DNA of 64,000 nucleotides from Diatrype stigma (taxonomy: Eukaryota; Ascomycota; Sordariomycetes; Xylariales; Diatrypaceae), in contig JAKJXP020000021.1 of NCBI GenBank assembly GCA_022225965.2, forward strand, positions 310,001-374,000, given 5' to 3'. Positions 1 through 10,649 of the stretch are shown in pieces. How positions within the stretch are numbered: the stretch's first letter is position 1; the number at the start of each line of letters is the position of its first letter. The notes under the pieces were generated by a model. The model ran no database searches. It was given only the letters and a program-made list of their open reading frames with translations, and had not been told where the DNA came from. The position numbers and the translations under genes are program-made.

Positions 1-172
1 AAGATGGTGATCGGTAGCCTGGTTAACCAGCTGCAAGACATGGTGCTTGGGTCTCGTCTTCATGGGTGAAATCGCGTGTTTTTCCATTAGTTGGTACGTA
101 AGAGGATCCGAGTTGCAAAGTATACGATTCGTATGAGGCATTTAGAGATGTTGTAGCGTCCTTTAATGTCCT

Positions 173-2727
173 CTATACTTGGTCGTTGGAATCTAGTCGT
201 CCGAACTCCCGCAGGGTCTGCTGGTTGATATAATCGATCTTCGTTGCCAAGGCATGGAAGCGCACACGGAGTCGTCGTTGGTACCACCAGCCGATGAGGG
301 CGGCCACGATCATGAAGATCAAGCTGGCAATGCCGGCTACTAGCCAGAATGTCTCAGCGTAGTAAATCTGCTCCGCCGTGGCGTTGTTCCAAAACATGAC
401 AGCGTCAGGGTTGGTCATCCGATCCCACCAGTACACTGCCTAGATGACATTAGCTTCTACTCGCCATCAATATGCCTGGGTGGCGTGGGGTCAAACCGAG
501 ATTGAACAAAGGCAATTCCGATATACGCCGAGTAGGATGAAGACTGGAATATTAGCTACGACGTGTATGTAGGTGATTACATGGGATGGGAAACTCACTG
601 GTTCCCCCGATTGAGGACACAAGCCCTATCATTGCGTTGAAAAAGAATACTGCGTACCAGATGTAGTCGATCCAAGTCAGGGGCGGTTTCGCCTTGGAGA
701 ACGACTTGACCACCCCGGCACGGTCACGCTTCCAGAAACACCAGTTCAGCAGACACAGCTGGATGAGAACTACCTGGGAGAGTCCGTAAACCAGAAAGTT
801 GAGAGATCGGCAGCTCAGCCCGACGATAGGGGTTGTGTAGCTAGATATATCCTGTTTAGACAACGGCGTTCCCATAATTCATAGACCAGATACCTGGGTA
901 TGTTCTCTTGTGACAACGAGGAAGGAAAGGCGGATGGGGTTGGGGTTTTCACGAACCAAACTAGCCCGCCTAGGAAGCATGGGACGAATATGAGGGCGAA
1001 GGCGATGAACCCGGACCGCCAGGTGTAGTCTCCGAAGCGACGACCGAGCACCTCTCCCTGCAGAGGTTGCATGAACTCGTACTCCTCCACCAGCCGGGCT
1101 ACCCACATCGCCTTGCTGCAGCCACGGTTCCAGAGCCACGCGGGCATGTAGCTCGAGCGGTCGTACGCCGCCTGGTAAGGGTTCTTGAGGAAGCTGTCGA
1201 AGAATTGGGCGCCGCGGGCATTGTTCAGCAATCCCGGGTATGCCCAGGTCTTCGGTCGTCGGAGGGGCCTCTTTCTATCGTTCCTATCATCATTATCGGG
1301 ACTCGCGCTATTGCCTGCGTTGTTATCATCCGATTGCGGTCGGCGTTGGACGCTGATAGGGGTCGCGCTTCCCAAGACGCTTGGGTTATTGCCCGCAAGG
1401 AGCAAACTGCTGGTAAGTGCTATGTGAGGTATCGTCATCCAAAACATCCCGAAGGCTAGTTGAAAAGCTGTGAGACTTCATCGGGGTATTAGTGGATAGA
1501 TCAGTCGTGCCGAGGTGCAATTCGTGGGTGAGAACGAAAGCGGGGGGGGGGGGGGGGGGGTATCACGCACGAGTTTCCCATGCCGCCATGTACTTCGAAT
1601 AAGGAATAAAGGAACCCTCCCACGTAGAAGACGATCGGCGCACCAACTGTTGTTCCGAAGCTGGGTTGGGATTCTAGCATAGACACTAGCTTCTCTTTGA
1701 ATTCGTTGATTGCTGGCTGCTGAGTAGGTACGTAACTATATGTGACGGTGCGCTGACACGAAGGCGATGGGCTCACGGATCTTCTCACTTTCTCGCTGTT
1801 ATCCTCGATATCAGGGGTTTTCGACGGATCATTGCAGTGCTGAGCCGACGAGGGTGCCCTGGTCATTGGTGTATTGGAGAAGGATATTAAACTGTCGTTG
1901 GGAAGAGTCCCCACGAGCTGCTTGGAATGGCTCCAGGCGGGATCATGATCGAGGTTCCCGACCAGAATTGTCAGGAGCAAGTGTGCTCGCTCTCGAACAG
2001 TGAGAGAGTTTCCCTCGACGCGCTTCTCGAGGAAGGCCAAAATCCGGACGTCCAGCAGGGCCTCGTAGGCACCGGAAGCCACCAGGGGCCCGGCCACGGC
2101 GAAGACAACCGCGAGCCAGACCAATGTGTCCAGCGTGAGCAGGAGCGAGGCCAGAGGAACGCGGACGAATAGCAGGGATATAACCCGCTCGATGCCCCCG
2201 CAGGACCGGGCCTCGAACAGAAACCTCGGTAGCTCGAGCCTGCGCCGCCGTGGGATGTTCAGACAGAAGATCAGTGAGGGCAAAATGAACGCTACAAGCG
2301 GCTTCGCCCAATCATCGTACTTGTCCACAGGGATTTTCGACCACCCGGGACAGTTCTCGTGGCACCACGAGTACGGCGTCCAGAAGTCCGCCGGAGGGCC
2401 TGTTGCAGAGCCGGTGTACGCCGCCGTACAGGGGTACTGGGGGAATGCTTCCAGCATCGCCATGTCGCCGTGGTAAAATTTCTGACCTGGCCTGAGCTGC
2501 AGCGTGCCGTTCACGATATGCAGACTCTCGTTGATGGCTAAGGTGCAGCACGTGTCCCAGTTGAGCCCACCGCGGAGCTTGCTGTACTCCACGGCATTGG
2601 GAATATCTGTCAAGTAGGGTGCGTATATGGCGGTGATATTGCTATCTGGAGAGCTCTCTTGGCCACGACAATGCCCGTTGAGCCAAGAGATGACGGCGAA
2701 CTGCGAAACAAATCTGAAGACGTACAT
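173..2727 (-). CDS. Multi-pass membrane protein of unknown function, 4 exons
   Basis: I read four exons on the minus strand: 2727-1571, 1475-953, 851-599 and 435-173, giving about 731 residues. The introns are 1570-1476, 952-852 and 598-436. Phases agree at every joint, which makes one gene out of what would otherwise look like four ORFs. The N-terminus (MYVFRFVSQFAVISWLNG) looks like a signal peptide. It is followed by a cysteine-containing extracellular part with WC.ENCPGW, then several hydrophobic segments (for example LVAFILPSLIFCL and the stretch around VWLAVVFAVAGPLVASG), a polar cytosolic-looking loop, and more membrane segments in exons 2-4. The middle donor (gtgaaa at 952) is the least certain; the other two introns have good branch sites. 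I know of no characterised homologue. Proteins of this layout are annotated only as hypothetical membrane proteins in Sordariomycetes. The first intron holds a 19-base G run. Confidence 0.75.
1542..1560. repeat. Poly-G run (19 G on + strand) inside an intron
   Basis: An uninterrupted run of 19 G on the plus strand. It lies inside intron 1 of the membrane-protein gene, just downstream of its donor in the direction of transcription, where it reads as poly-C. It is a likely site of length variation and sequencing error. Confidence 0.95.
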
Positions 2728-4988
2728 ATCATCGATCTGAACAGTAAATAGGGTATTGTAACATCTTGAAACACCACTATAGGGGAGGGTGGAATATCAT
2801 ATCCATCATTATAGAAAAGTCTAGTTATTATATAGAAAAGCAGCTTTCGATATAATTCAACCCAAAAATACCGCGGAGCAGCCTGGCAAAGTTACATACC
2901 ACAGAAAGGAATCACCGTCGTTGCAAGACACCAGGCAAAGTGGGTATCATACCTCGCAGCCTCATCGCCATCCGCCTGGTTACCGTTGTTTTGCTGCGGT
3001 CATTACGTGAGATATCTCTTCTCGACCATTGGATCGGTGTCCATTTCTAAGCAAGGTCGATATAATATGGGCTTCTATAAGGAAGGACAGCAGTTGTGAT
3101 GTTAGGCTTGGCCGATCAGCTATGTTGTGACTGGCTCCTTCGATCCCTGGGAAAGTCTTCGTTGGTGTGAGTGATTTTCGATGAGTCGGGAATGCCTACA
3201 AGCCACCGTGGCTCGGCACGACAGAACTTCCCGATCTATTCGGATGGACTCGGGTAGAATTATATCAAGCCTTGGGTTTCTATGGGTACTGCCGCCTGTT
3301 TTGTATGTTGTGCTGAGCATGCCCAACTGTAACATCATACAAAAGTGCCATAGAGGGCTGCTCTCCAGGTCTTACAGCCTACCTCATCCACATGAGACTA
3401 TGACCTGTCTAGATTAGATCCAGCTTAGCCTCCGCTTACTTGGCGTCTTGGGATGTAATTATTATCGAACCGGTTGTACGAAGCAGTAACCTCAACCAGT
3501 TGAAGACCAGAAAGGACCACTGCATATATCAGTTGTCTCGGTACATAGGTACCGCCTTCCTATTGAAGCTGAATTTCGATGTATCTGCAGCAGAGTCGCA
3601 GCGACTACACTGTGCGTGCTATACAATTATATACAATGACCTATCTATAGCTTGTCTAGGTTCAGGTCCCCTCAGCTAAACTTCAACGACGAGGTGCCTA
3701 CTCCACTACTGCATATAGCCATGAGCCCTTCCCTCGGCCAGCCCGGACTCGTCACGGGAGAAGAGGCCGATGTGGAACATCATGCAAGATAGTTAAAGAA
3801 GCCGATAGCCGTTCCTAGTCCTACGGTCTCCTACCAAAAGCAGAAAACCGATACCCGATATCGGCTCTCGAAAGCTGCTTAGAACTCTGCCCAGAGGGAG
3901 GCGAATAATTCGAGGACATTATCCATGCAGGCAGGACAGGCAGAAGTGTAAGTGGGGAAAACGTTGATGGTTGACGGCCAATGTGGGCGATAGTTAGCTG
4001 TAAGCTATAGTTCGTGAGAGAAAAGAGAAAAGGGGGGTTACTTCGCTTAACTTCAGCTGAACTCTCGAATGCATCTCTTGAGACTGATTGGCTGTCATCA
4101 TGATGGTCCCGCAGACATTTGAATTATACCATTCGTGAGATCTATGTTTGAGTGGGGGTCACGCCCGACTTACCCAGCGCTTACCCAGGGACATTCCTCA
4201 TCCTGTCCATTTCGTCATTAGCGAGGCATATGGTTATGTATGCAGGCTACGTTGCCTTAAAGAAGCGATAGTTAGGCGTGACGTAGTACCAACGGATTTA
4301 AGAATATGATATTTTGTTCCCGGTTGCCGGTATCAAAGGTATAACGGCTACGCCGTATACATATGCGGCTGAATAAATGTTTGGTAGAAGCTATACAACA
4401 GGTGTTGGGCTTTAGGGGTATTAAAGGAGTCAGCGACATTACCCACCTAGTCAGCTCGTTGGATCCGCACGAAATGAAGGTGACCTTTCCCAATGCGATC
4501 GCAGTTTATCTCCGTTTCCATTGTTGCCCTTTTTGCTATTTGTAGCTAAGTATGTAAGGCTCCTCCTACCCCTATTGAGCGCCCGAGCTCGATGGCACGT
4601 GAGTAATCACGACATTTGGTGGGAATAAACACTAACTAAGTGACGTAGGTGGTTATCAAAATCTCTCTCACCGTTGACAACAGATCAAAACAAAAAATGA
4701 GAAGCTTTGATCCAAATCAGGTGCGAGCACCAAATATTATATCTGGTGGCTCAAGCCGCATTCCAAAAGCCAAACAAACCCCTTGCTTGACTTGATTTGT
4801 CGTGTCGCCAACCGCTGTTTCAAGACCCGAGAGAAAGTCAACCCCCCCCCCCCTCCCTGCTTCAACGTGAATGCTTGGTTTGCTCTGCTTCGCTTCGATG
4901 ACCTGTTTTGTGGAGACCATTTGGAGAACATTACGCGTCGTTCGTCATAACCACTTAAAGTACTTAATTAATTGTAATTGTAATCGTA
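2728..4988. other. Intergenic, no gene seen
   Basis: This is the shared upstream region of two divergently transcribed genes. I see only short, unsupported ORFs and a C run near 4840-4852. No RNA gene or mobile element is recognisable. Confidence 0.6.
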
Positions 4989-6473
4989 ATGTTAATAACC
5001 AGGGCGCCACTGCGAATGCGGACGGGTCGACTTATCATCACCATCACCACCAGCATCGCATGTTACATCGCATTCTTCTGCACCAACATAATCGCCCCCC
5101 ACCACCACCACCACAACAACAACCACCAGTACTACGACCACAACCAGCACCAGCACCCGCCTGACATCATGACGGGCGGCGGATTCACGCAGAAGGTCCT
5201 GAAGCACATCGGCATCGAGCACCACGGCCACGGCCACGGCCCGCTCCACGGCCAGGGGATCCTTGCCCCCTCGTCGCCAGACGCAGACCCCAGCCGCCAC
5301 TGGACGGTCCATCCCGAGGAGGTCTCCATCCACCCGAGCGGGGGCACCTACCCGCGGCTGACGCGGCTCTCCGACGGCGGCCTCCTGGCCGTGACGACGC
5401 GGCACGACGGCCCGACGCGGATCCTGCAGGTGTCGCGCAGCGACGACAACGGGCGGCATTTCGCGCCGGTCGGGGAGATCGCGCGGGGCGTCGGCAAGGA
5501 CGTCGACAACGGGTTCCTCCTGGCCATTCCCCCCTCCTCTTACCACCCCTCTCATTCCTCCTCTTCTTCCGGCGGCAGCGGCGGGCGGGAGGTCGTGCTC
5601 GCAGCCTTCCGCAACCACGACCTAGAGGCCGGCACGAACCGGCCGACGCACTTCCGCATCACGGTGTGCCGCAGCTTCGACGGCGGGCGGACGTGGGAGT
5701 TCGCAGGGCAGGCGGTGGAGCAGAGCGCGGCGGCGGCGGGCGGGATGGGGCTCTGGGAGCCGTTCATGCGGCTGGAGCGCGGGCGGTACGACAACAGCAA
5801 CGGCAGCACGGGCGCGGGCGCGGGCAGCATGGGCACGGGCTTCGGCGCGCCGGCCGAGGTGCACCTGACGTACTCGCGCGAGCACGCGCACGACGACCAG
5901 GAGACGTACTGCGTGGTGTCGCGGGACGCGGGGGCGACGTGGTCGCGGCCGCCGCGGTGCCTGCGGTGCCACGGGGAGGCGGAGCGGCTGCGCGACGGCA
6001 TGCAGGGCGTCGTGCGGGTGCGGGACGTGGGGGCGCACGGGAGGGGCCGGGACGCCCTGGTCATGGTGTTCGAGACGACGCGGCACGGCCCCCACTTCAG
6101 CATCGAGTACGTCGTGTCGTACGACGGCGGCGGCACCTGGGGCTACCGCGGCGTGGCGTACTGCCCGGGCCGCCCCGGGCGCAGCGCCGGGAGCCCGCAG
6201 ATCGCGACCTGCGGCCGGGGCGACCAGCAGCGGATGGCGGTCGTGTTCATGACGGACGAGGACTCCGAGGAGACGCAGTGGCCGGGTCGCGCGGCTGTCA
6301 AGGTCGTCTTTGCGGACGCGCTGCGCGACGGCGTGATCAAATGGAGCCAGCCGGTCCTGGTACACCAGGCGCCGAGCTTCTGGCCCGGCGTGTTTTGTAC
6401 GGGAGACGGGGAGATCTTGGTCGCGTTCGAGCATGGCGGGACGCCCAAGGGGAAGTTCTTACGGCTTGGGTAG
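4989..6473 (+). CDS. GH93-like exo-arabinanase / BNR-repeat glycosidase
   Basis: A single exon of 494 residues. The fold is shown by Asp-box (BNR) repeats, which mark sialidase-like six-bladed propellers: [10 protein letters not shown] (about residue 149), [10 protein letters not shown] (about 229), [10 protein letters not shown] (about 311) and [10 protein letters not shown] (about 377). The motifs [25 protein letters not shown] and RDGMQGVVR fit fungal GH93, whose members release arabinobiose from the ends of 1,5-alpha-arabinan. The glutamate in WEPF is a candidate catalytic residue. Residues 16-36 are hydrophobic and would act as a signal peptide or anchor. They are followed by a very His/Asn-rich stretch (about 36-58) and a second His-rich stretch (78-90), which are unusual for the family. 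Starts at residue 10 (5016) or 61 (5169) are possible; the last would remove the export signal. Codon third positions become very GC-rich after 5160. Substrate is inferred, not seen; an undefined BNR-repeat enzyme is the alternative. Confidence 0.8.
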   Translation: MLITRAPLRMRTGRLIITITTSIACYIAFFCTNIIAPHHHHHNNNHQYYDHNQHQHPPDIMTGGGFTQKVLKHIGIEHHGHGHGPLHGQGILAPSSPDADPSRHWTVHPEEVSIHPSGGTYPRLTRLSDGGLLAVTTRHDGPTRILQVSRSDDNGRHFAPVGEIARGVGKDVDNGFLLAIPPSSYHPSHSSSSSGGSGGREVVLAAFRNHDLEAGTNRPTHFRITVCRSFDGGRTWEFAGQAVEQSAAAAGGMGLWEPFMRLERGRYDNSNGSTGAGAGSMGTGFGAPAEVHLTYSREHAHDDQETYCVVSRDAGATWSRPPRCLRCHGEAERLRDGMQGVVRVRDVGAHGRGRDALVMVFETTRHGPHFSIEYVVSYDGGGTWGYRGVAYCPGRPGRSAGSPQIATCGRGDQQRMAVVFMTDEDSEETQWPGRAAVKVVFADALRDGVIKWSQPVLVHQAPSFWPGVFCTGDGEILVAFEHGGTPKGKFLRLG

Positions 6474-6742
6474 GATAAAAGCATGTATCGATTGTTTGTG
6501 CAATGAACCTCGTGCTGTTTTATGTTGCCAAAAGCTGATGTACATACATATATAGAGCTTTGAGAAAGACTAGCCACCTAGACGTTTATGTGATCTGCCA
6601 AACAAATCCTTCAGATACCTTCTGAAGCTTGATGAATGAGATTTTCACCCCGGACCTTTGGCACAAGCATTTGCCTTCCCTACCAGTAGCACATTTCGAT
6701 GTGTTTTGCTCTCATCTAAGCCCTGTTACGCCGGAGGCGTAA

Positions 6743-7617
6743 TCAATACAGTGGCGCTGATTCCAAGATAGCCGTTGAAATCTCCCCGTGATCTTGCAAA
6801 ACAGCCTTGAATGAGGGAACCAGAATAAATTCTTGGTAGGTGCAGGTGCCGAATAAGATGAGTAGATGCCGCAATCTAGTTCTAACGTGATCTCCATCGC
6901 TTCTGGTATTTTCCCAGACGTATCTGAATAACTCCGAGACGTACTCAACCGCCGGGAATTCGAAGTATGATGTTACCAACCTGCGATGTAGCTTCTGTAG
7001 AGCTAGGTCCTTTAGAGGAGCGATACAATAGCGATCGGCTAGGACATATGCTTTGGCATGCATGATGATGGTGGCCGCACTGACGTTCTCGTTCTCGTAG
7101 TCACGCACTGAAGGCGAATAATCCCGATCAAGAAGCGGCATCAGTGCATTAGTGTACATGCAATCCTCTGACGGCGAGTTACTCCCCTTATCTTCAATGT
7201 CTTCTACCCAATCTAGGATGCTGCTCGTCCGGAACGCGGAGGAGGCGTACTGATCACGGGCTTTTCTGGTCGCGGTTTCCTCGTTCCTTTTTGGTCCAGG
7301 GGAATCTGGAGGCAGTTCATGGATATTGTAGTTGCCCGTGTAGACGAACTGGGCGAATATGATAAAGGTTTCTTCATCAATATCGTCCCACTCAACCCGA
7401 CGATCGTGTGCTTCTCTCATGTCCCCGCTTATCAACGTCACAAAATACGGTGACAACCGGAGGAGACTCGCGGAGTGGATGGTGAAAACCTTCTTCTCTG
7501 GGCCCACACAGAACTCAAAGAGATGGGAATGCAGGTTACTGGCATCTTTAGTTAGCATAAAACGATGGATGCGTTGACATAGAGCACTTACTCTGCCCAA
7601 GCAGTATCCATTGCCAT
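6743..7617 (-). CDS. BTB/POZ domain protein
   Basis: Two exons: 7617-7592, a 26-base first exon, and 7538-6743, for 273 residues. The intron 7591-7539 has gtaagt, a gctaac branch site and a cag acceptor. The spliced N-terminus reads MAMDTAWADNLHSHLFEF. The next residues (CVGPEKKVFTIHSASLLRLSPYF, then F..FVYTGNY) are a BTB/POZ fold, a dimerisation domain that in fungi often serves as an adaptor for cullin-3 ubiquitin ligases or transcription factors. No zinc finger, Kelch or MATH domain follows. The C-terminal part (about residues 170-270), with YVLADRYCIAPLKDLALQKL, is the helical region that commonly follows BTB in ascomycete proteins of this type. I chose the start at 7617 because it sits in a good context (accATGG) and because starting downstream would read through the intron. 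The target is unknown. Confidence 0.82.
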
Positions 7618-8604
7618 GGTGTTTCCTCAAGCGTGGCTTCCTAGTGATGTCTATGGCGAGTGACTAGAATACCAGGAGTCAACTTCTGATAACGACATGA
7701 GAGAGTGAATAAAGCATCATCGCAATTGATGAAGGGAAGGCTTACCCAGAGGAACTGGTGGCAGGGCTGGTTGGGGTGGAATTCGAGGTTATTGTGGACG
7801 GTTCAAGTTCTGGAGGTATATGTAGTTGGTAGGTGAGAAGGTAATCTACAGGGACGCAAACACTGCGTAAGTACACCTGCGTAGCATTTCCAGACTGTTG
7901 GTTGGTGTCAACGTTACCTTGATTAACAGGGTGCTTCTAGGCTGCCTCTAGACACATGCAGGATGAAGGTATCGATTGATGACAATGCTTGATGCTGTCG
8001 AATTGTGTGTGAATGATGGAGTACAGGCCTCGATCTTAGACGCGGACTACAGGTAGGAACCACCTGCACAAATGTGGAATCAGGGCTACGCTTGCTTGCA
8101 ATCTAGAGTAGGTACGATAGGTAGGTGTAGGTATGTGTGATATATATGTAGAAGGTGCCAGGGGAAGGTGCATCTCCATGTAGTCCCAGCAGGTAGGTAG
8201 GTACTATCCATCGGATGCACACTTGATGTTGATTTTGTAGGTAGTTGCCTACAACCAGCCAATGTTTTGACAATTTAAGCACATTCAAGGCGAACACAAA
8301 GTTCTCATTGAGCTCTTCTAATTACTACCTGGATAGTAAAGATAATACTTACAACATGAATGTAGTACAAGGTCCATTGAGCCCTTGCGGTCACAGCACA
8401 GCAGTAGCGGGTTGAAGATGATACTCGAATAAACTCAAGACTGAATACGGGTCATGGTAGCAGGTGTTGCACGAACCTAACAATCACGAGACCAAATAAA
8501 CGCCTGGAAGCCAAGCCGTTTGGATTTGGGTATCATGATAGTATTCATCGAGATCGAGCCCATCAAATAGAGTCCGTTGTGATTGGTAGGCCATATATAT
8601 TGGT
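7618..8604. other. Intergenic, no gene seen
   Basis: Lies between the BTB gene start and the 3' end of the DUF155 gene, both on the minus strand. It contains GGTAGGTA-like short repeats around 8110-8240 and no supportable ORF. Confidence 0.6.
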
Positions 8605-9918
8605 CTAGTTTTCCGCTCCCGTTTCCGTTACCTTCTCACCCCTTGCCCATCCACCCCATTCCTCCTTATACACCCGTCTCAGTTCAAAGAAGACTTCCAC
8701 GGCAATCAGCAGGATGATGATCACCTCCAGCCGCGTGCTGTGTCGCTCTGTTGTCATCTCCCGCAAAACGCTCACGGTCTCGTGGGCGTAGTCGATCTTC
8801 CGGTTCAGGATAGAAATACGTGATCGGACGTCCATCTCGGCTCCGACCTGGTTATAGTAGTCCTCAAGCTTCGACTCCGAATCCCAGAACATGTCCGGGA
8901 GGTGGTCGGTGATGTCGGAGTAGTGGTTGAGCTGAGCCCGCAAGCTGAGCAGCTCGCCCGTCTTCTTCAGCACCAGCTTGGACGATAGCTTGTCCTGTAG
9001 ACCGCGCTCTAGCCAGTCGAGCATGGTCTTGGAGCCTTGGAAGTAATCCATGAGACTGGTCTCCAGCACGGCCAGCTTGGGGCTCCGAGCTAAGCTGCTG
9101 GAGAAAGCCACTTTGGCGAACGTGGTGTCGCGCCTATCGTTTTCGGATTCCTGCTTCTTGGTGCCTAGCACCACGACATTCCCCTTCATATAGCTCGTAT
9201 CTCGTGTCTCGTCGGTTATGTACTCCAGGTCCTCCACCTCCATGCGGTCGATGTGCGGGGTCTCGGCAGCTCGCACCAGCTGCTTGGTCGCGAGCGTCTC
9301 CAGGGCGTCCGCGGGCATGGACCACGACACGACGGTGCCGTAGGGGAAGACGAAGATGTCGCCGTTGTTCACGCCTCTCGCGTGGACGACGGCCATGGGG
9401 TCGAAGTTGGTCCCGTCGGGGTCCAGCTCGAACCCGTGGTAGCGGAGGATCTCCTGCACGGCTTCCATGTCGAACTCGCGGGCGACGCAGACCGCACTAA
9501 TGGTTCGCCAGTACTCGATCTCGGACGCGGGCAGGGCGGGCTTCGCGAGACGGGGCGGCTGCTTGGACATGGACCCTAGGCGCAGGCTCTTCGACGCTGC
9601 TACGGCCCGTGCTGTCTTCCGCTTGGAGGCAGGCGTGGGGGTGGTGGCGGTAGCTTCTTGCTGCTGCTGCTGCGACTGCGACTGCTGCGTCGGCGACGGC
9701 GTCTCAGGCCGGCTGGTGGCATTTTCGGCGGAGGTTACTGAACCAGCATCCTTCTCGCCATTGGACAGGAGGTGGCTCGAGGTGAATAAGTTGCGCTTTC
9801 GAGGCGCCGATGCGGGCGAGGTCTGGAGGAAGCATCGTTGCGGTCGCGGGGCGGGGGCCCTCGTGTGGAGCCCCCGGGCTATGGGCGCCGCGATTATCCT
9901 TTGCAAGGAGGCACGCAT
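8605..9918 (-). CDS. RMD1/SIF2 (DUF155) family mitochondrial protein
   Basis: A single exon of 437 residues from the ATG at 9918. An upstream in-frame ATG-like start at 10014 is less likely, because the residues from 9918 (MRASLQRIIAAPIARGLHTR) form an arginine-rich, acid-free mitochondrial presequence. A low-complexity Ser/Gln/Thr linker (about residues 75-125) is followed by the DUF155 domain: REFDMEAVQEILRYHGFELD, then GDIFVFPYGTVVSWSM, EDLEYITDE, and the helical C-terminal part with MLDWLERGLQ and LEDYYNQVGAEMDVRSRI. One membrane segment (EVIIILLIAVEVFFELRRVY) lies near the end. In yeast and animals the mitochondrial members (MRX10, RMND1) tether or stabilise the mitochondrial translation machinery at the inner membrane; that role here is inferred from the family. 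It is transcribed away from the gene at 10650, which may also be mitochondrial. Confidence 0.88.
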   Translation of the reverse strand: MRASLQRIIAAPIARGLHTRAPAPRPQRCFLQTSPASAPRKRNLFTSSHLLSNGEKDAGSVTSAENATSRPETPSPTQQSQSQQQQQEATATTPTPASKRKTARAVAASKSLRLGSMSKQPPRLAKPALPASEIEYWRTISAVCVAREFDMEAVQEILRYHGFELDPDGTNFDPMAVVHARGVNNGDIFVFPYGTVVSWSMPADALETLATKQLVRAAETPHIDRMEVEDLEYITDETRDTSYMKGNVVVLGTKKQESENDRRDTTFAKVAFSSSLARSPKLAVLETSLMDYFQGSKTMLDWLERGLQDKLSSKLVLKKTGELLSLRAQLNHYSDITDHLPDMFWDSESKLEDYYNQVGAEMDVRSRISILNRKIDYAHETVSVLREMTTERHSTRLEVIIILLIAVEVFFELRRVYKEEWGGWARGEKVTETGAEN

Positions 9919-10649
9919 GGTATATTCCAGTCGTCCATTGAAATTGGGAAGTTGGTTGGTGTTGTCGTCGATCAGGTCTCGATCATCGGAAGCTGCCTGT
10001 GGGAGTAGGAACACAGGATGTATTTTTTATAGATTATCGCGTGCCCGGTTTCTAGATCGTTCGGCAACCCATTGCAGGCTTGAAGATTTAATTCGGAAGC
10101 TAAAGAGCACTAAAAACTCATTTAGTCCCTTTAGTCCCTACGGTAGTTAGAGGGGGGACCGAGCCAGCCGGGCGGGTGGCCAGGAGCCAGGCAGGTCCCA
10201 AGCCGGCCGTCTGCCCGCTTCAGTGGGCTTGGCTACCTACGCAGCTACGTAATTTGCACAGGATTTTTTTGCAGAATCTACATACAACGAACTCCTCGAA
10301 TACAGCTGGAGCTTATCGGACTTATCGATCGAAACCACGATAAGCATTTCAAGGTTGAGGTTGAATTGAACATAGAGCCGTAATTTCAACTATTATACAC
10401 CACTGGCTTCTTCCTCAACGAGACAAGCCCCCTATATTTCCAGCTATTTTCAGACATGCGCCTTTGAACCCACCATGTCTGTTCCCATGTATATGTATAT
10501 CGGGGAGTGTTCGATACTAAGGTAATCACTGCAACGGATCTCTTCCGCAACGGATCCTGAGAAAGGCAGGATGCATCGTTACGACCAACACAGCCGAATA
10601 GACATGTGGCTTTGATGATTCTTGCATTCGTATACTCATTCTTTTTGAG
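9919..10649. other. Divergent promoter region
   Basis: About 730 bp between two divergent start codons, so it should hold both promoters. I could not pick out a single defined element. Confidence 0.5.

Noticed and set aside
5622..6434. Long open frames antisense to the GH93-like gene, and similar ones antisense to or overlapping the GH105 and GH67 genes
   Set aside because: They are by-products of very GC-rich third positions; their products are Arg/Ala/Pro-rich and without domains.
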